From Gemmatimonadota bacterium (GTDB lineage Bacteria > Gemmatimonadota > Gemmatimonadetes > Gemmatimonadales > Gemmatimonadaceae): DNA of 64,000 bases. Positions 41,271 through 49,620 of the stretch are shown piece by piece. Under the pieces are notes generated by a model. That model worked only from the letters and a program-made list of their open reading frames with translations, was not told the DNA's origin and ran no database searches. The DNA lies in the NCBI GenBank assembly GCA_021299375.1, contig JAJTGR010000022.1, forward strand, positions 1-64,000. The letters run 5' to 3'. How positions within the stretch are numbered: position 1 is the stretch's first letter; the number at the start of each line of letters is the position of its first letter. The translations under genes and the position numbers were made by a program.

Positions 41271-42899
41271 TTGGTCAGGAGAACGGGTCCTGCCAGCCCG
41301 GGCACCGCGCACGCCACTTTCCCCACCCCCTACGGACGGCTGCTCCTGGTGTTCCTGCTCACCGCACTTGCCTTCGCCGCGGCCGACGTCACCCGCGTCG
41401 CGCTCCCGGCAGACGGCGGACTCCCCGAACGGGCGCCCGCTGCGGTCGGCATGTCCGCCGAACGGCTGTCGACCATCGACCGGGTCGTGCAGCGAGGGGT
41501 GGATGCGGGTGGCTTTCCGGGCGCGTCCGTCGTGGTCGGGCGCAAGGGCTTCGCCGTGTGGTCCAAGGGGTTCGGTACGCTCGACTGGACCCGGCGTACG
41601 CGGGTCAGCTCGCAGGAAAGCCTCTTCGATCTGGCCTCCCTCACCAAGGTGGTGGCGACGACCACCGCCATCATGGTCCTCTATGATCGCGGCCAGCTCG
41701 ACCTGAACGCCCCGGTTTCGCGCTACCTCCCGGAGTTTTCCGGTGGCCTGAAGGACAAGGTCACCATCGTGCACCTCCTCACCCACCGTGCGGGCTTGCC
41801 GGCCGGGCGGGAGCTGTGGCGCATTGCCGATTCCCCGGCGGCCGCCCGCGCCGCCGTGCTGGCCTCGCCGGTGCAGTGCGTCCCCGGGTCCTGCTACGAG
41901 TACTCGGATCTGGGCGCCGACCTGCTCGGCTTCGTGGCCGAAGCGATCAGCGGGCAGCCGCTCGACGTGTTCCTGCAGCGGCAGGTTTTCGACAAGCTGG
42001 CCATGACGGATACGCGGTTCCGGCTGTCGGAGGCCGACGCCGCCCGGACCGCGCCCACCGAGATCGCACCGCCGCGTGGCTATCCGCTCCGCGGTGAAGT
42101 GCACGACGAGAACGCCTTTGCGCTCGGCGGCGTGGCGGGGCATGCGGGGCTCTTCAGCACGGCAGCCGACCTGTCGGTGTTCGCGCAGATGCTGCTGGAT
42201 GGCGGCGAGTATCACGGGGTGCGCGTCGTGGCGGATTCCACGGTCGCCCTCTTCACCCGGCGCACGGCCGGCCATCGGGCCCTCGGCTGGGACACCTGCG
42301 ACGGTGGCGCCGGCTGCGGTCAGTTCATGTCCGAGCGGGCGTACGGGCATACGGGGTTCACCGGCACATCCCTCTGGATCGATCCCGACCGGCAGATGTT
42401 CGTGATCCTGCTGACGAACCGTGTGCACGCCGCCAAGGCGCGCCGGCCATCTCAGGTCATTGCCGATGTGCGCAACGACCTGGCCGATGCCGCGGTGCTG
42501 GCCGTCATGGACGACCCGGACGGGGTGCGCGCGATGCCGGTGAGCTTCCGGGCCGATCTGGCGAAGGACTGGAATCGTCCCCTGCGCTCGTCCCGTGCCT
42601 CGAGGGCGGCCGCCCGGCGGCGCGCCGCTGCCGCCAGGCGTGCAGCGGCGGCAAAAAAAGCGACGACCGCCAAGGCCAACACCAAGGCCGCTCCCGCCGG
42701 GAAGGCCACCGCGACGAAGTCCAAGGGCACGTCGCCGACGGTCAAGAAGGCGACCGCGAAGAAAGTGACCGCGAAGAAAGTGACCGCGAAGAAGGCAACC
42801 GCGAAGAAGGCAACCGCCAGCAAGGCGACCGCGAAGAAGGTGACCGCGAAGAAGGCAACCGCGAAGACGTCCGCGGCCGGCAAGGCCGCCACGTCGTAG
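41271..42899 (+). CDS. beta-lactamase-fold serine hydrolase with histone H1-like C-terminal tail
   Basis: 542 aa if TTG 41271 is used; no ATG lies near and the true start is unsure. A signal or anchor helix (LLLVFLLTALAFAAA) leads to a class-C-like domain: SxxK in LASLTKVV, the YSD motif (CYEYSDLGADLL) and HTG (GHTGFTG), with the fold ending near residue 440. Then come about 95 residues of Lys/Ala-rich sequence, including eight consecutive pentads of the KKATA/KKVTA type. Such H1-like tails normally bind nucleic acids or other polyanions. On an exported hydrolase the tail may bind wall or extracellular polymers. Confidence 0.85.
   Translation: MVRRTGPASPGTAHATFPTPYGRLLLVFLLTALAFAAADVTRVALPADGGLPERAPAAVGMSAERLSTIDRVVQRGVDAGGFPGASVVVGRKGFAVWSKGFGTLDWTRRTRVSSQESLFDLASLTKVVATTTAIMVLYDRGQLDLNAPVSRYLPEFSGGLKDKVTIVHLLTHRAGLPAGRELWRIADSPAAARAAVLASPVQCVPGSCYEYSDLGADLLGFVAEAISGQPLDVFLQRQVFDKLAMTDTRFRLSEADAARTAPTEIAPPRGYPLRGEVHDENAFALGGVAGHAGLFSTAADLSVFAQMLLDGGEYHGVRVVADSTVALFTRRTAGHRALGWDTCDGGAGCGQFMSERAYGHTGFTGTSLWIDPDRQMFVILLTNRVHAAKARRPSQVIADVRNDLADAAVLAVMDDPDGVRAMPVSFRADLAKDWNRPLRSSRASRAAARRRAAAARRAAAAKKATTAKANTKAAPAGKATATKSKGTSPTVKKATAKKVTAKKVTAKKATAKKATASKATAKKVTAKKATAKTSAAGKAATS
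42744..42863 (+). repeat. 15-bp tandem repeat (8 units) encoding KK(A/V)TA
   Basis: Eight consecutive 15-bp units, all in frame, encode KKATA, KKVTA, KKVTA, KKATA, KKATA, SKATA, KKVTA and KKATA. Synonymous differences (AAA/AAG, GCA/GCG) between units show some divergence. A size-variable coding minisatellite inside the hydrolase tail. Confidence 0.92.
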
Positions 42900-42985
42900 C
42901 GCCATCCCCCGACCGTCCACGAGGGGCGACGCCCTGACCCGGCCGTTGGGTGACCATGGGCGTAGGCACACTCGGGAATGACGAG

Positions 42986-42991
42986 TATAAT
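42986..42991 (+). promoter_or_regulatory. consensus -10 box, leaderless start for the SufT-like gene
   Basis: TATAAT is followed by 7 nt (TGTCGCT) and ATG 42999. Transcription would begin at or next to the start codon. It supports choosing 42999 over the in-frame ATG at 42978, which lies upstream of the -10. Confidence 0.6.
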
Positions 42992-42998
42992 TGTCGCT

Positions 42999-43394
42999 AT
43001 GAGCGAACACGCGGACATTCAGGATGTCGCACCCGACGTGACGGCCGGCGGCCCGCTGGAGACCAGCGCGGCCCTCGGCGGCGACCCCGAGACCGGCGTG
43101 GTCTCGCCCGATCAGGCGAAGCTGGTCCTCCGTCGGGTGAAGGACCCGGAGCTGAATCTGAACATCGTCGACCTCGGGCTCATCTACGACGTACAGGTCG
43201 AGGGGTCGGCGGTGCGAGTGGACATGAGTCTCACCTCGCCAGGGTGTCCGTCCGGCCCTGAGATCATGGGAGAGGCGGAGCAGCAGTTGCGGACGTTGCC
43301 GGGGGTGACCGACGTGGTCATGAATCTCGTCTGGTCGCCGCCCTGGACCCCGGAGCGCATCGAGCCGCGTGTGCGCGCGTACATGGGATTCTGA
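42999..43394 (+). CDS. MIP18/DUF59 family Fe-S assembly protein, SufT-like
   Basis: 131 aa. After an acidic N-terminal extension, the DUF59 core reads LRRVKDPELNLNIVDLGLIYDVQVEG...VDMSLTSPGCPSGPEIMGEAEQQL...VVMNLVWSPPWTPERI. DPE, DLGLIY, the Cys in SPGCP, and the final WxPxW are the family landmarks. Such proteins help mature Fe-S enzymes and often sit in suf operons; this one is about 7 kb from the suf operon. A terminator hairpin follows. Confidence 0.88.
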   Translation: MSEHADIQDVAPDVTAGGPLETSAALGGDPETGVVSPDQAKLVLRRVKDPELNLNIVDLGLIYDVQVEGSAVRVDMSLTSPGCPSGPEIMGEAEQQLRTLPGVTDVVMNLVWSPPWTPERIEPRVRAYMGF

Positions 43395-43403
43395 GACGCC
43401 CTG

Positions 43404-43436
43404 CGATCGGGCCGAGGTTGTGCCCCGGCCCGATCG
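43404..43436. terminator. bidirectional terminator hairpin between convergent genes
   Basis: CGATCGGGCCG (43404-43414) and CGGCCCGATCG (43426-43436) form a perfect 11-bp stem with an 11-nt loop, lying in the 47-nt gap between the SufT-like gene and the LspA-like gene, which end toward each other. Confidence 0.75.
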
Positions 43437-43441
43437 TGCTG

Positions 43442-43999
43442 TCAGGCGAGAGGCGCCACCGTGCGCACGACCGCGCGTTCGGCGCGCACGAGGCGAACGA
43501 GCGTCAGGAACACCGGGGCGAGCAGCACGGCGCCTGTCCAGAGCGCGAAGTCCGCGACATTCGCCACCATCGTCGTCTCGGGCGTCAGCCGGATCCCGAT
43601 GAAGTCGGCCACCCCCGGTGGTCCGGCCATCATGCTCGCGAGGTTGCCGATCGCGCCTCCCGTCACCAGCCCGAACGCGACGGTGGCGCGGCGATCGACG
43701 GCCGCGATCGGGCCGACCACCGTGAACACCAGCCCCACCGCCAGCGCCGTCACCAGGGCGCTGAGCTGCCACGTGACTGCGCTCACAAGGTTGCCCCCGA
43801 CCGAGCCGGTGTTCCACACCAGCATCAGCGCGAGCCGATCGGTCAACGCGACCACGCCGGTGGATCCCAAGGCGCGGACCGCCATCTCCTTCGAGGCGAG
43901 ATCGACCAGGCACGCGGCGGCGGCCCACGCCACGAAGCGACGCTGGGGCTGATCGCGGAAGGACAGCGTGCGGAGGAAGGACGGCAGGTTGGCTCGCAT
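43442..43999 (-). CDS. signal peptidase II (LspA)-like membrane protein, divergent
   Basis: 185 aa with four predicted membrane helices. It keeps the LspA pattern of DLASKEMA (usually D..TK), GGAIGNL, then GVADFIG and NVADFALWTG carrying the two catalytic Asp. However the usual NLIDR is NLASM, and the N.G.A.G motif is WNTGSVGG, so it departs at conserved positions. It may still process lipoproteins or be a paralogue of a canonical LspA elsewhere. Convergent with the SufT-like gene. Confidence 0.7.
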   Translation of the reverse strand: MRANLPSFLRTLSFRDQPQRRFVAWAAAACLVDLASKEMAVRALGSTGVVALTDRLALMLVWNTGSVGGNLVSAVTWQLSALVTALAVGLVFTVVGPIAAVDRRATVAFGLVTGGAIGNLASMMAGPPGVADFIGIRLTPETTMVANVADFALWTGAVLLAPVFLTLVRLVRAERAVVRTVAPLA

Positions 44000-44316
44000 G
44001 AGTCCGGGGCGGGAGCGGAAGCTGTGTCTGGCTCACCCGCCTCCAATGCAGCGCTCATGCCGGCCGCGTTGTTCTGGCACCGGGGCCCGGCCGAGCTCGC
44101 CAGGCCAGCCGCACCGATCGTAAGCCACTGCAATTCAACCAACTAGACAAAGCCAGCGCATGCAGGCCCGCTCACCGAGGCCGAACGGCGGGACACGTCC
44201 CTTCTGGATCTGTGGCGTGGCCACCTCGATCGGCGTGGCGTTGGCGCGACGGTGTGCACCGCGATCCGCGCGACGCGCACCCGCCCCGCACCGCGGAGCG
44301 GGAACGCGGGTGGGAC
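44000..44316. other. intergenic region, nothing recognised
   Basis: 317 bp between lspA-like (starts 43999, minus) and RNase D (ends 44317, minus). No credible gene, tRNA or repeat was seen. A short AT-richer patch at about 44130-44160 may hold the lspA promoter or an old mobile-element end, but I cannot assign it. Confidence 0.5.
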
Positions 44317-45489
44317 TCAGCCCGGCTTGTACGGCGAGTCCGGAGCGGCGAAGCGCGCCAGCGCCTTCACGAAATCCTGACCGAGCACTTCCCGCTGCCA
44401 GGCGCGGAGTTCGGGGATGGTCGCAAGCTCGTCGACATGCCGCGGCGTTCGACGGGCGACGGCTTCCATGCGATCCCGCGAGCAGAGGACGCCGGGGTCG
44501 AGATCGAGGTCGGCGGCGACGGCGTCGCGCACCGCCTTGAGGCGCGCCACGCGGTCATCGAAGTCCGGTTCGCGGTCCCATCGCGCCGATTTCGGAAAGC
44601 GCGGCAGGTCACTCTCGGCAACCGCATTGCCACGTGCGATGGCCTGCAGCGCCTCCTGCGCCCGCGCCTCGTGCATCCCGCGCGGGAAGCCCTTCACGGC
44701 GAACAGGGCGTCGCGCGTGGTGGGCGCCAGCCGCGCGAGATCGAGGAGCGTCTCATTGCCGGCCACGCGGAAGGTCGCGCGATCGAGTTCGGCGGCGATG
44801 GCATCGCGCCACTTCACGAGCTCCCGCAGGCGCGCGAGCTCGCGCCGCGTGAGATCGCGAGCCCCCTTCATCCGCAGAAATGCGCTGTCGGCAGCATCGG
44901 CGTCCCAGCGTGTGCCTTCGGCGCGCTGAAACTCCTCCTGTGCCCAGTGCAGGCGCCCCTTCCGCTCGAGCTGCTCGTGCAACCGATCGCGCAGTCCGAG
45001 CAGATGCCGCGTGTCCTGGGCCGCGTAGTCGAGCATGTCCGGCGTCAGGGGACGCATGCTCCAATCGGCGCGCTGATGTTTCTTGTCGAGCTTCACGCCG
45101 AAAAACTGCTCAAGGAGCGCCGCGAGGCCAAAGGCACGAATGCCAAGCAACTGGGCCGCCACACGCGTGTCGAAGAGATTGCGCACCTGCCAGCCGTAGT
45201 CCTGGTGCAGGAGGCGCAGATCGTAGTCCGCGTCGTGCAGCACCACTTCGACCTGCGGATCCTCGATCAGTGCCCCCAGTCGCTGCGGGGTGCCGATGGG
45301 CAGCGGGTCGATGACGGCTTCGTGATGGGCCGTAGACAGCTGCAGGAGGTAAATCCGGTCGACGAATCGATGAAAGCTGGCGCCTTCCGTATCGAGAGCG
45401 AGGGCCCGCACACCGGACAGGCCGGACAGGAAGCGATCCACGGCATCGGCCGTGTCGAGGTAGAGTGGTGCGGGCGCGGGCAATGGCAT
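44317..45489 (-). CDS. rnd: ribonuclease D
   Basis: 390 aa. DEDD exonuclease motifs are present: ExoI LALDTEGASFHRF, ExoII VVLHDADYDLRLL, ExoIII MLDYAAQDTRHLLGL. A C-terminal HRDC-type domain follows (RELARLRELVKWRDAIAAELDRA; VAADLDLDPGVL), as in RNase D that trims tRNA 3' ends. Start at 45489 (MPLPAPAPL); an upstream ATG at 45543 is possible. It diverges from the permease gene. Confidence 0.92.
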   Translation of the reverse strand: MPLPAPAPLYLDTADAVDRFLSGLSGVRALALDTEGASFHRFVDRIYLLQLSTAHHEAVIDPLPIGTPQRLGALIEDPQVEVVLHDADYDLRLLHQDYGWQVRNLFDTRVAAQLLGIRAFGLAALLEQFFGVKLDKKHQRADWSMRPLTPDMLDYAAQDTRHLLGLRDRLHEQLERKGRLHWAQEEFQRAEGTRWDADAADSAFLRMKGARDLTRRELARLRELVKWRDAIAAELDRATFRVAGNETLLDLARLAPTTRDALFAVKGFPRGMHEARAQEALQAIARGNAVAESDLPRFPKSARWDREPDFDDRVARLKAVRDAVAADLDLDPGVLCSRDRMEAVARRTPRHVDELATIPELRAWQREVLGQDFVKALARFAAPDSPYKPG

Positions 45490-45551
45490 GGCTCCGGGAA
45501 AGGTACATCGGTGGGGTGTTCCGAGGGCACCCGCAATGGCCACAGCCGCGC

Positions 45552-45557
45552 TAGTTT
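45552..45557 (+). promoter_or_regulatory. -10-like hexamer, leaderless start for the AI-2E permease gene
   Basis: TAGTTT ends 7 nt before ATG 45565. Same geometry as at 42999 and 11828. Confidence 0.4.
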
Positions 45558-45564
45558 CGTGGGC

Positions 45565-46785
45565 ATGTCTTCCACCGACGAGTTGCAGCCCCCCGCCTCC
45601 CTGCCCCCCGTCCGTCGGGGCTGGCGCACCGCCGACGTGGTCCGGATCGCCTTTGCCGTGCTCGCGGTGTGGTTCGGGCTGCAGCTCCTCTGGTCCGTCA
45701 GGTCGCTGGTGTTTCTGGTGTTCCTCGCCACCCTCTTCGGCCTCGCGGTCGGCCGTGGCGTGGATGTCCTGACGCGCTACCGCATCCGCGCCGGGGTTGC
45801 CTCGGCGCTCATCGTGCTCGGGACGCTGGCCGTGATCGGCGGGGCCTTGGCGTGGACCGCCCCGACACTCGTGCGGGAAGGGCGAGTCCTGAAAGAGGAA
45901 GTCCCGGCGGCCCTCTCGAAGCTCGAGGTGTGGCTCGACAGCCGGCGAGGCGGCATTGTGGGCACCCTACTGCAGCCGGCCCTTGCCACCGACAGCAGCG
46001 CCACGACAGCAGCGCCCGAGCGCCCGACCGCCGCCCTCAAGCGGCGGCTGAGCGAGGGGCTCGGGAGCGCCACGACGGTGCTGTTCTCGTTCCTCTCGAA
46101 CACGCTGGCGGCCGTGACCGGATTCGTGCTGCTGGTCTTCCTGGCCATGTACATCGGGGCCGAGCCCGAAGTGTACCGCGGGTGGATTCTGGCAGTCGTT
46201 CCCGCCTCGTCGCGGGCACAGGTCCGCATCGTGCTCGCGGAGATGGCGTCGGTGCTGCGCAAATGGCTCGTCACGCAGCTCGTCGCGATGGCGGTGATCG
46301 GGACGGTGAGCATGGTCGTGCTGCTGGTGCTCGACGTGAAAGCGGCGTTCGCCCTGGCCTTCATCGCCGGCCTGCTCGAGTTCATCCCGACGGTCGGCCC
46401 GATCCTCAGCGCCGTCCCCGCGGTGCTCATGGGCTTCGTCGATTCGCCGGAAAAGGCGCTCGCGGTCGTGGTCGCGTACTGGGGCATCCAGTTCATCGAG
46501 AACAACCTGCTCATTCCGTACCTCATGCGGGGTGAGATGGACCTGCCGCCAGCGATCACGCTCGTGGCCCAGACGCTGATGACGCTGGTGTTCGGCTTCC
46601 TCGGTCTCATGGTCGCCGTGCCGCTCACGGCGGCCATCCTCGTGCCGCTGCGCATGGTGGCCGAACGGGAGAACGCGTTGGAGAAGACGCTGCTGCGTGT
46701 CGGGCGGCGGCCCGCCAGCCTGATGGAGGCGCGCGGTCGCCCCGACGACGTGATGAGCGAGGCCGACGCGGGGCCGATGCCGTGA
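45565..46785 (+). CDS. AI-2E family transporter (PerM/UPF0118)
   Basis: 406 aa, about eight membrane helices. The pattern LVFLVFLATLFGLAVGRGVDVL, the helical insertion in the middle, FIAGLLEFIPTVGPILSAVPAVLMGF and the ENNLLIPYLMRGEM stretch are typical of the AI-2E/PerM family, which includes autoinducer-2 exporters and Na+/H+ antiporter-like proteins. The C-terminal tail is charged. Its stop overlaps the GTG of the downstream hydrolase. Confidence 0.88.
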   Translation: MSSTDELQPPASLPPVRRGWRTADVVRIAFAVLAVWFGLQLLWSVRSLVFLVFLATLFGLAVGRGVDVLTRYRIRAGVASALIVLGTLAVIGGALAWTAPTLVREGRVLKEEVPAALSKLEVWLDSRRGGIVGTLLQPALATDSSATTAAPERPTAALKRRLSEGLGSATTVLFSFLSNTLAAVTGFVLLVFLAMYIGAEPEVYRGWILAVVPASSRAQVRIVLAEMASVLRKWLVTQLVAMAVIGTVSMVVLLVLDVKAAFALAFIAGLLEFIPTVGPILSAVPAVLMGFVDSPEKALAVVVAYWGIQFIENNLLIPYLMRGEMDLPPAITLVAQTLMTLVFGFLGLMVAVPLTAAILVPLRMVAERENALEKTLLRVGRRPASLMEARGRPDDVMSEADAGPMP

Positions 46786-47579
46786 TCGCCCAGCTCCCCG
46801 GCTTCCAGGTTGGCTATGACGACCAGGGCGACGGGTTGCCGGTGGTGTTCCTGCACGGATTCCCGCACGACCGCACGCTCTGGGCTGCGCAGCGTGCATC
46901 CCTGGCGCCGCACGCCCGCTGCATTGTGCCCGACCTGCGCGGATTCGGCCAGTCGTCGACGCACGGGCCGTTTTCCATGGACCAATACGCCGACGACGTG
47001 GTCGGGCTGCTCGACTGGCTGGCCATCGAGTCGGCCGTCGTCTGTGGCCTCTCGATGGGCGGCTATGTGGCGATGGCGCTCTGGCGGCGGCACCCGGACC
47101 GCGCCCGGGCCTTCGTGTTCTGCGATACGCGCCTGGGAGCGGACAGCGAGGAGGGCCAACGTCGCCGCGACGAACTGGCAGCGTTGGTGAAGCGGGACGG
47201 CGCCCGGGCGATCGCCGACGCGCAAATCACGGGCATGGTCGGCCCGACCACGCGGGAGCGGCGCCCCGAGGTCATGGCCACCCTGCGCGCCATGATGGGG
47301 CGACAGTCGGTCGCGGGAATCGTCGGGGCGCTGCAGGCGATGCGCGACCGCCCGGACTCACGGGATACGCTGAGGACGATTAGCGTTCCCTCGCTGGTGA
47401 TCGTGGGGGAAGACGACGTGCTCACTCCGATCAAGGAAGCGCGCGCCATTGCCGAGGCCCTGCCGTCGGTGGCGCGTGTCCGCCTCGAGATCATCGCCGG
47501 CGCGGGTCATGTGCCATGCCTCGAGCGGCCCGCGGCGACCACGCACGCCTTATCCGACTTTCTCTCCACGCTGTCATGA
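46782..47579 (+). CDS. alpha/beta fold hydrolase
   Basis: 265 aa from GTG 46782 (GTGA overlap with the permease). The oxyanion motif VVFLHGFPHDRTLW, the PDLRGFGQS turn, the nucleophile elbow CGLSMGGYVAM, the Asp in VIVGEDDVLTP, and the His in GAGHVPCLERP give a complete triad. Closest in style to 3-oxoadipate enol-lactone hydrolase and other small esterases; substrate uncertain. Overlaps the methyltransferase gene (ATGA). Confidence 0.88.
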   Translation: MIAQLPGFQVGYDDQGDGLPVVFLHGFPHDRTLWAAQRASLAPHARCIVPDLRGFGQSSTHGPFSMDQYADDVVGLLDWLAIESAVVCGLSMGGYVAMALWRRHPDRARAFVFCDTRLGADSEEGQRRRDELAALVKRDGARAIADAQITGMVGPTTRERRPEVMATLRAMMGRQSVAGIVGALQAMRDRPDSRDTLRTISVPSLVIVGEDDVLTPIKEARAIAEALPSVARVRLEIIAGAGHVPCLERPAATTHALSDFLSTLS

Positions 47580-48178
47580 CCGCCCCCACGATCTCCGACG
47601 CTGAACGTTCCACCGCGGCCCGTATCGGGCAGATCCTGTTCAAGCATCGCGGCTGGCTGCCGGTGCCGTTTCTTGCCGTACCGCTACTGGTGCCGGGACA
47701 GCAGACGGCCCGCACATGGATCGCCGGCCTGGTGCTGGTGGCGCTGGGTGAGCTGATCCGCACGGCCGGCGTGGCCGCGGCCGGCACCGTCACGCGCCGC
47801 CGGTCACGTGACGTGCAGCGCCTGGTCACGTATGGCGCGTTCGCGTGGTGCCGGAACCCGCTGTACGTGGGGAACTTCCTGGCGTGGATCGGCTTCACGG
47901 TCGTCTCGGGTGTGTTCTGGTTCATCCCGGTGGCGATCGTGATCTTTGCGATCGAGTACACGCTCATCGTGCGGTACGAGGAGGGCGTCCTGGAGTCGAT
48001 CTTCGGGCAGGAGTACCTGGACTACAAGCAGCGTACGCCGCGGTGGTTCGGTCGTCCGCCAGCGGGATCCACGCACGGGCCGCACGATTGGAAGGAGGCC
48101 ATCTGGAGCGAGCGGTCGACGCTCCTGCAGTACGTGGTGCTGGTGGGAGCGTTCTGGTACAAGGGGACGCTCTCCTGA
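47576..48178 (+). CDS. isoprenylcysteine carboxyl methyltransferase / phospholipid methyltransferase family protein
   Basis: 200 aa integral membrane protein. The C-terminal signature LVTYGAFAWCRNPLYVGNFLAWIG...VIVIFAIEYTLIVRYEEGVLESIFGQEYLDYKQRTPRW matches the ICMT/PEMT family, with the RNPLYVGNF SAM-binding stretch and E-x-x-L..FG..Y..Y. It likely methylates a lipid or another small membrane acceptor with SAM. Last gene of the permease-hydrolase-methyltransferase run, followed by a hairpin. Confidence 0.85.
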   Translation: MTAPTISDAERSTAARIGQILFKHRGWLPVPFLAVPLLVPGQQTARTWIAGLVLVALGELIRTAGVAAAGTVTRRRSRDVQRLVTYGAFAWCRNPLYVGNFLAWIGFTVVSGVFWFIPVAIVIFAIEYTLIVRYEEGVLESIFGQEYLDYKQRTPRWFGRPPAGSTHGPHDWKEAIWSERSTLLQYVVLVGAFWYKGTLS

Positions 48179-48220
48179 CGCGGCGGTGCGGGAGCCCGGC
48201 CTTCGGGGTGGGAATGGAAA

Positions 48221-48246
48221 CGCCGACCGGCCTGGGCCGGTCGGCG
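48221..48246. terminator. GC-rich terminator hairpin
   Basis: CGCCGACCGGCC (48221-48232) and GGCCGGTCGGCG (48235-48246) make a 12-bp stem with a 2-nt loop, followed by GTGTTG. It lies between the methyltransferase gene (plus) and ferredoxin (minus), and can serve both. Confidence 0.75.
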
Positions 48247-48295
48247 TGTGTTGCGCCGTGCGGGGTGAGCCCCGGAACCGGGGCGGCCCTTGCCG

Positions 48296-48559
48296 TCAGC
48301 GCGTCGGGCGCCCCGGCGGGTTCGCCCCACTGAACACGTCCTTGTTCTTGCCAATGAAGCTCTTGAGCTGCACGGGCACGTCTTCCTCGGGGAAGATGGC
48401 AGTCACGGGGCACTCCGGCTCGCACGCGCCGCAATCGATGCACTCATCCGGGTGGATGTAGAGCTGGTCCTCGCCTTCGTAGATGCAATCCACGGGGCAG
48501 ACGTCCACGCACGACTTGTCCTTGACGGAAATGCAGGCTTCGGTAATGACGTAGGGCAT
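48296..48559 (-). CDS. ferredoxin, 7Fe/8Fe bacterial type
   Basis: 87 aa. [27 protein letters not shown] and [17 protein letters not shown] are the two cluster motifs of FdxA-type ferredoxins. The first motif has an irregular spacing (C..C..D-type), consistent with a [3Fe-4S]/[4Fe-4S] pair. A short C-terminal tail is basic. A possible electron donor for the P450 at 2876, but this is speculation. Confidence 0.92.
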   Translation of the reverse strand: MPYVITEACISVKDKSCVDVCPVDCIYEGEDQLYIHPDECIDCGACEPECPVTAIFPEEDVPVQLKSFIGKNKDVFSGANPPGRPTR

Positions 48560-48620
48560 GTGACGAGGTCTCGGGTCGAGTGCGACCGAAAGGGATTCGC
48601 GGAACGGAGCGAAGTATAGC

Positions 48621-48926
48621 TCAGCGACGCCAAGGGGGAAGTTCGCCCCGCTTGAGCTCCGGATTGCGCCGGTAGACAGTGAACGTGCGACCGATGACCT
48701 GCACGACCTCCGCGCCCAACGCATCCGCTGCGGCGTTGGCGGCGTCCTTGGCCGACAGGTCGCCCCCCTTGGCCACTTGCGCCTTCACCAGTTCGCGGGT
48801 GCGCAGCACGTCATCGAGGCTCTGGAGCAGGGCCGGTGTGAGGCCCGCGTGGCCGACGTGGACCAGCACGTCGAGGTGGTGTGCTTCGGCACGCAGGTCC
48901 GCGCGCGCCTTGCCGGTCATGCTCAT
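48621..48926 (-). CDS. YhbY/CRS1-YhbY (CRM) domain RNA-binding protein
   Basis: 101 aa. The CRM-domain pattern [41 protein letters not shown] matches YhbY, a ribosome-assembly-associated RNA-binding protein, with a GxxG-like VGHAGL loop. The downstream [14 protein letters not shown] is the typical end. Start at ATG 48926; 48920 is also possible. A frame extension to 48992 overlaps the M23 gene and is not preferred. Confidence 0.85.
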   Translation of the reverse strand: MSMTGKARADLRAEAHHLDVLVHVGHAGLTPALLQSLDDVLRTRELVKAQVAKGGDLSAKDAANAAADALGAEVVQVIGRTFTVYRRNPELKRGELPPWRR

Positions 48927-48966
48927 GAATGCCTCGGGTCCTGTCGCACGCGCTCCGACCTGTCCA

Positions 48967-49620
48967 TCACGGGCGGATACCGTCGAGCGCAAAAAAGGAA
49001 TACGGATTGATCGGCGGGCCGTCCCACCAAACTCGCCCGCGCCCCCGTTTCATCACCTGGAAATGCAAGTGCGGCGTGTCGGGCGGCGCGTTCCCCGTGG
49101 TTCCAACGTAGCCGATCACGGACCCCTTGGCGACTCGGTCGCCGACGGCGAGCCCCCGGCGGTAGCGCTGCAGGTGCGCGTAGTAGTACACGAACCGCTG
49201 CGCCACGTCGTGGGCATAGATGACGATCCCGCCAACCGGTCCCTCTGCCAGCCGCCCGATGACGTGATCGTCGGCCGCCAGCACCGGCGTCGACTTGGGG
49301 GCCAGGATATCGAGGGCGGCGTGAATGCGGCCGTTACCGCGACCAGCCGTGAAGTTGTCCTGCAGGGCCTGACGCGTGATGCCGTCCACCGGAATCATGA
49401 GCTGCCGCGCCCACAGGGCGTCCAGATCCTCGGGCCCCAAGGCCGCGTCGAGTGGGCCGGCATGGGCCGGGGTCGGCGGGAGCCGAGCCGGCACGGGAGC
49501 GGGCACTGGGGCGGGAAGGGCGCCCGGAGCGGAGACCGCCCCTCGTGAGCACGCCGCGAGTACCCACAGACCAGCGTAGGAACACCACCGGGCCACCACG
49601 TTGCCGCAGCGAAACGGCAC
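48967..49620 (-). CDS. M23-family peptidoglycan endopeptidase
   Basis: 217 aa from GTG 49620. A leader with a lipobox-like LWVLAACSRG, a Pro/Ala linker, then an LytM/M23 domain: GRIHAALDILAPKSTPVLAADDHVIG (HxxxD), YYAHLQRY and TPHLHFQVMK (HxH) supply the zinc ligands. It cleaves peptidoglycan cross-bridges or acts as a wall-binding factor in the periplasm. The start overlaps the stop of the preceding membrane gene by one base. Confidence 0.88.
   Translation of the reverse strand: MPFRCGNVVARWCSYAGLWVLAACSRGAVSAPGALPAPVPAPVPARLPPTPAHAGPLDAALGPEDLDALWARQLMIPVDGITRQALQDNFTAGRGNGRIHAALDILAPKSTPVLAADDHVIGRLAEGPVGGIVIYAHDVAQRFVYYYAHLQRYRRGLAVGDRVAKGSVIGYVGTTGNAPPDTPHLHFQVMKRGRGRVWWDGPPINPYSFFALDGIRP

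Noticed and set aside
41266-41706. ATG 41266 as the start of the beta-lactamase-fold gene
   Set aside because: It is in a different frame from the SxxK/YSD/HTG domain. The domain frame begins at TTG 41271.
44000-44316. A tRNA or small RNA in the gap between lspA-like and RNase D
   Set aside because: No cloverleaf or conserved anticodon arm could be traced, and no clear promoter-terminator pair is present.
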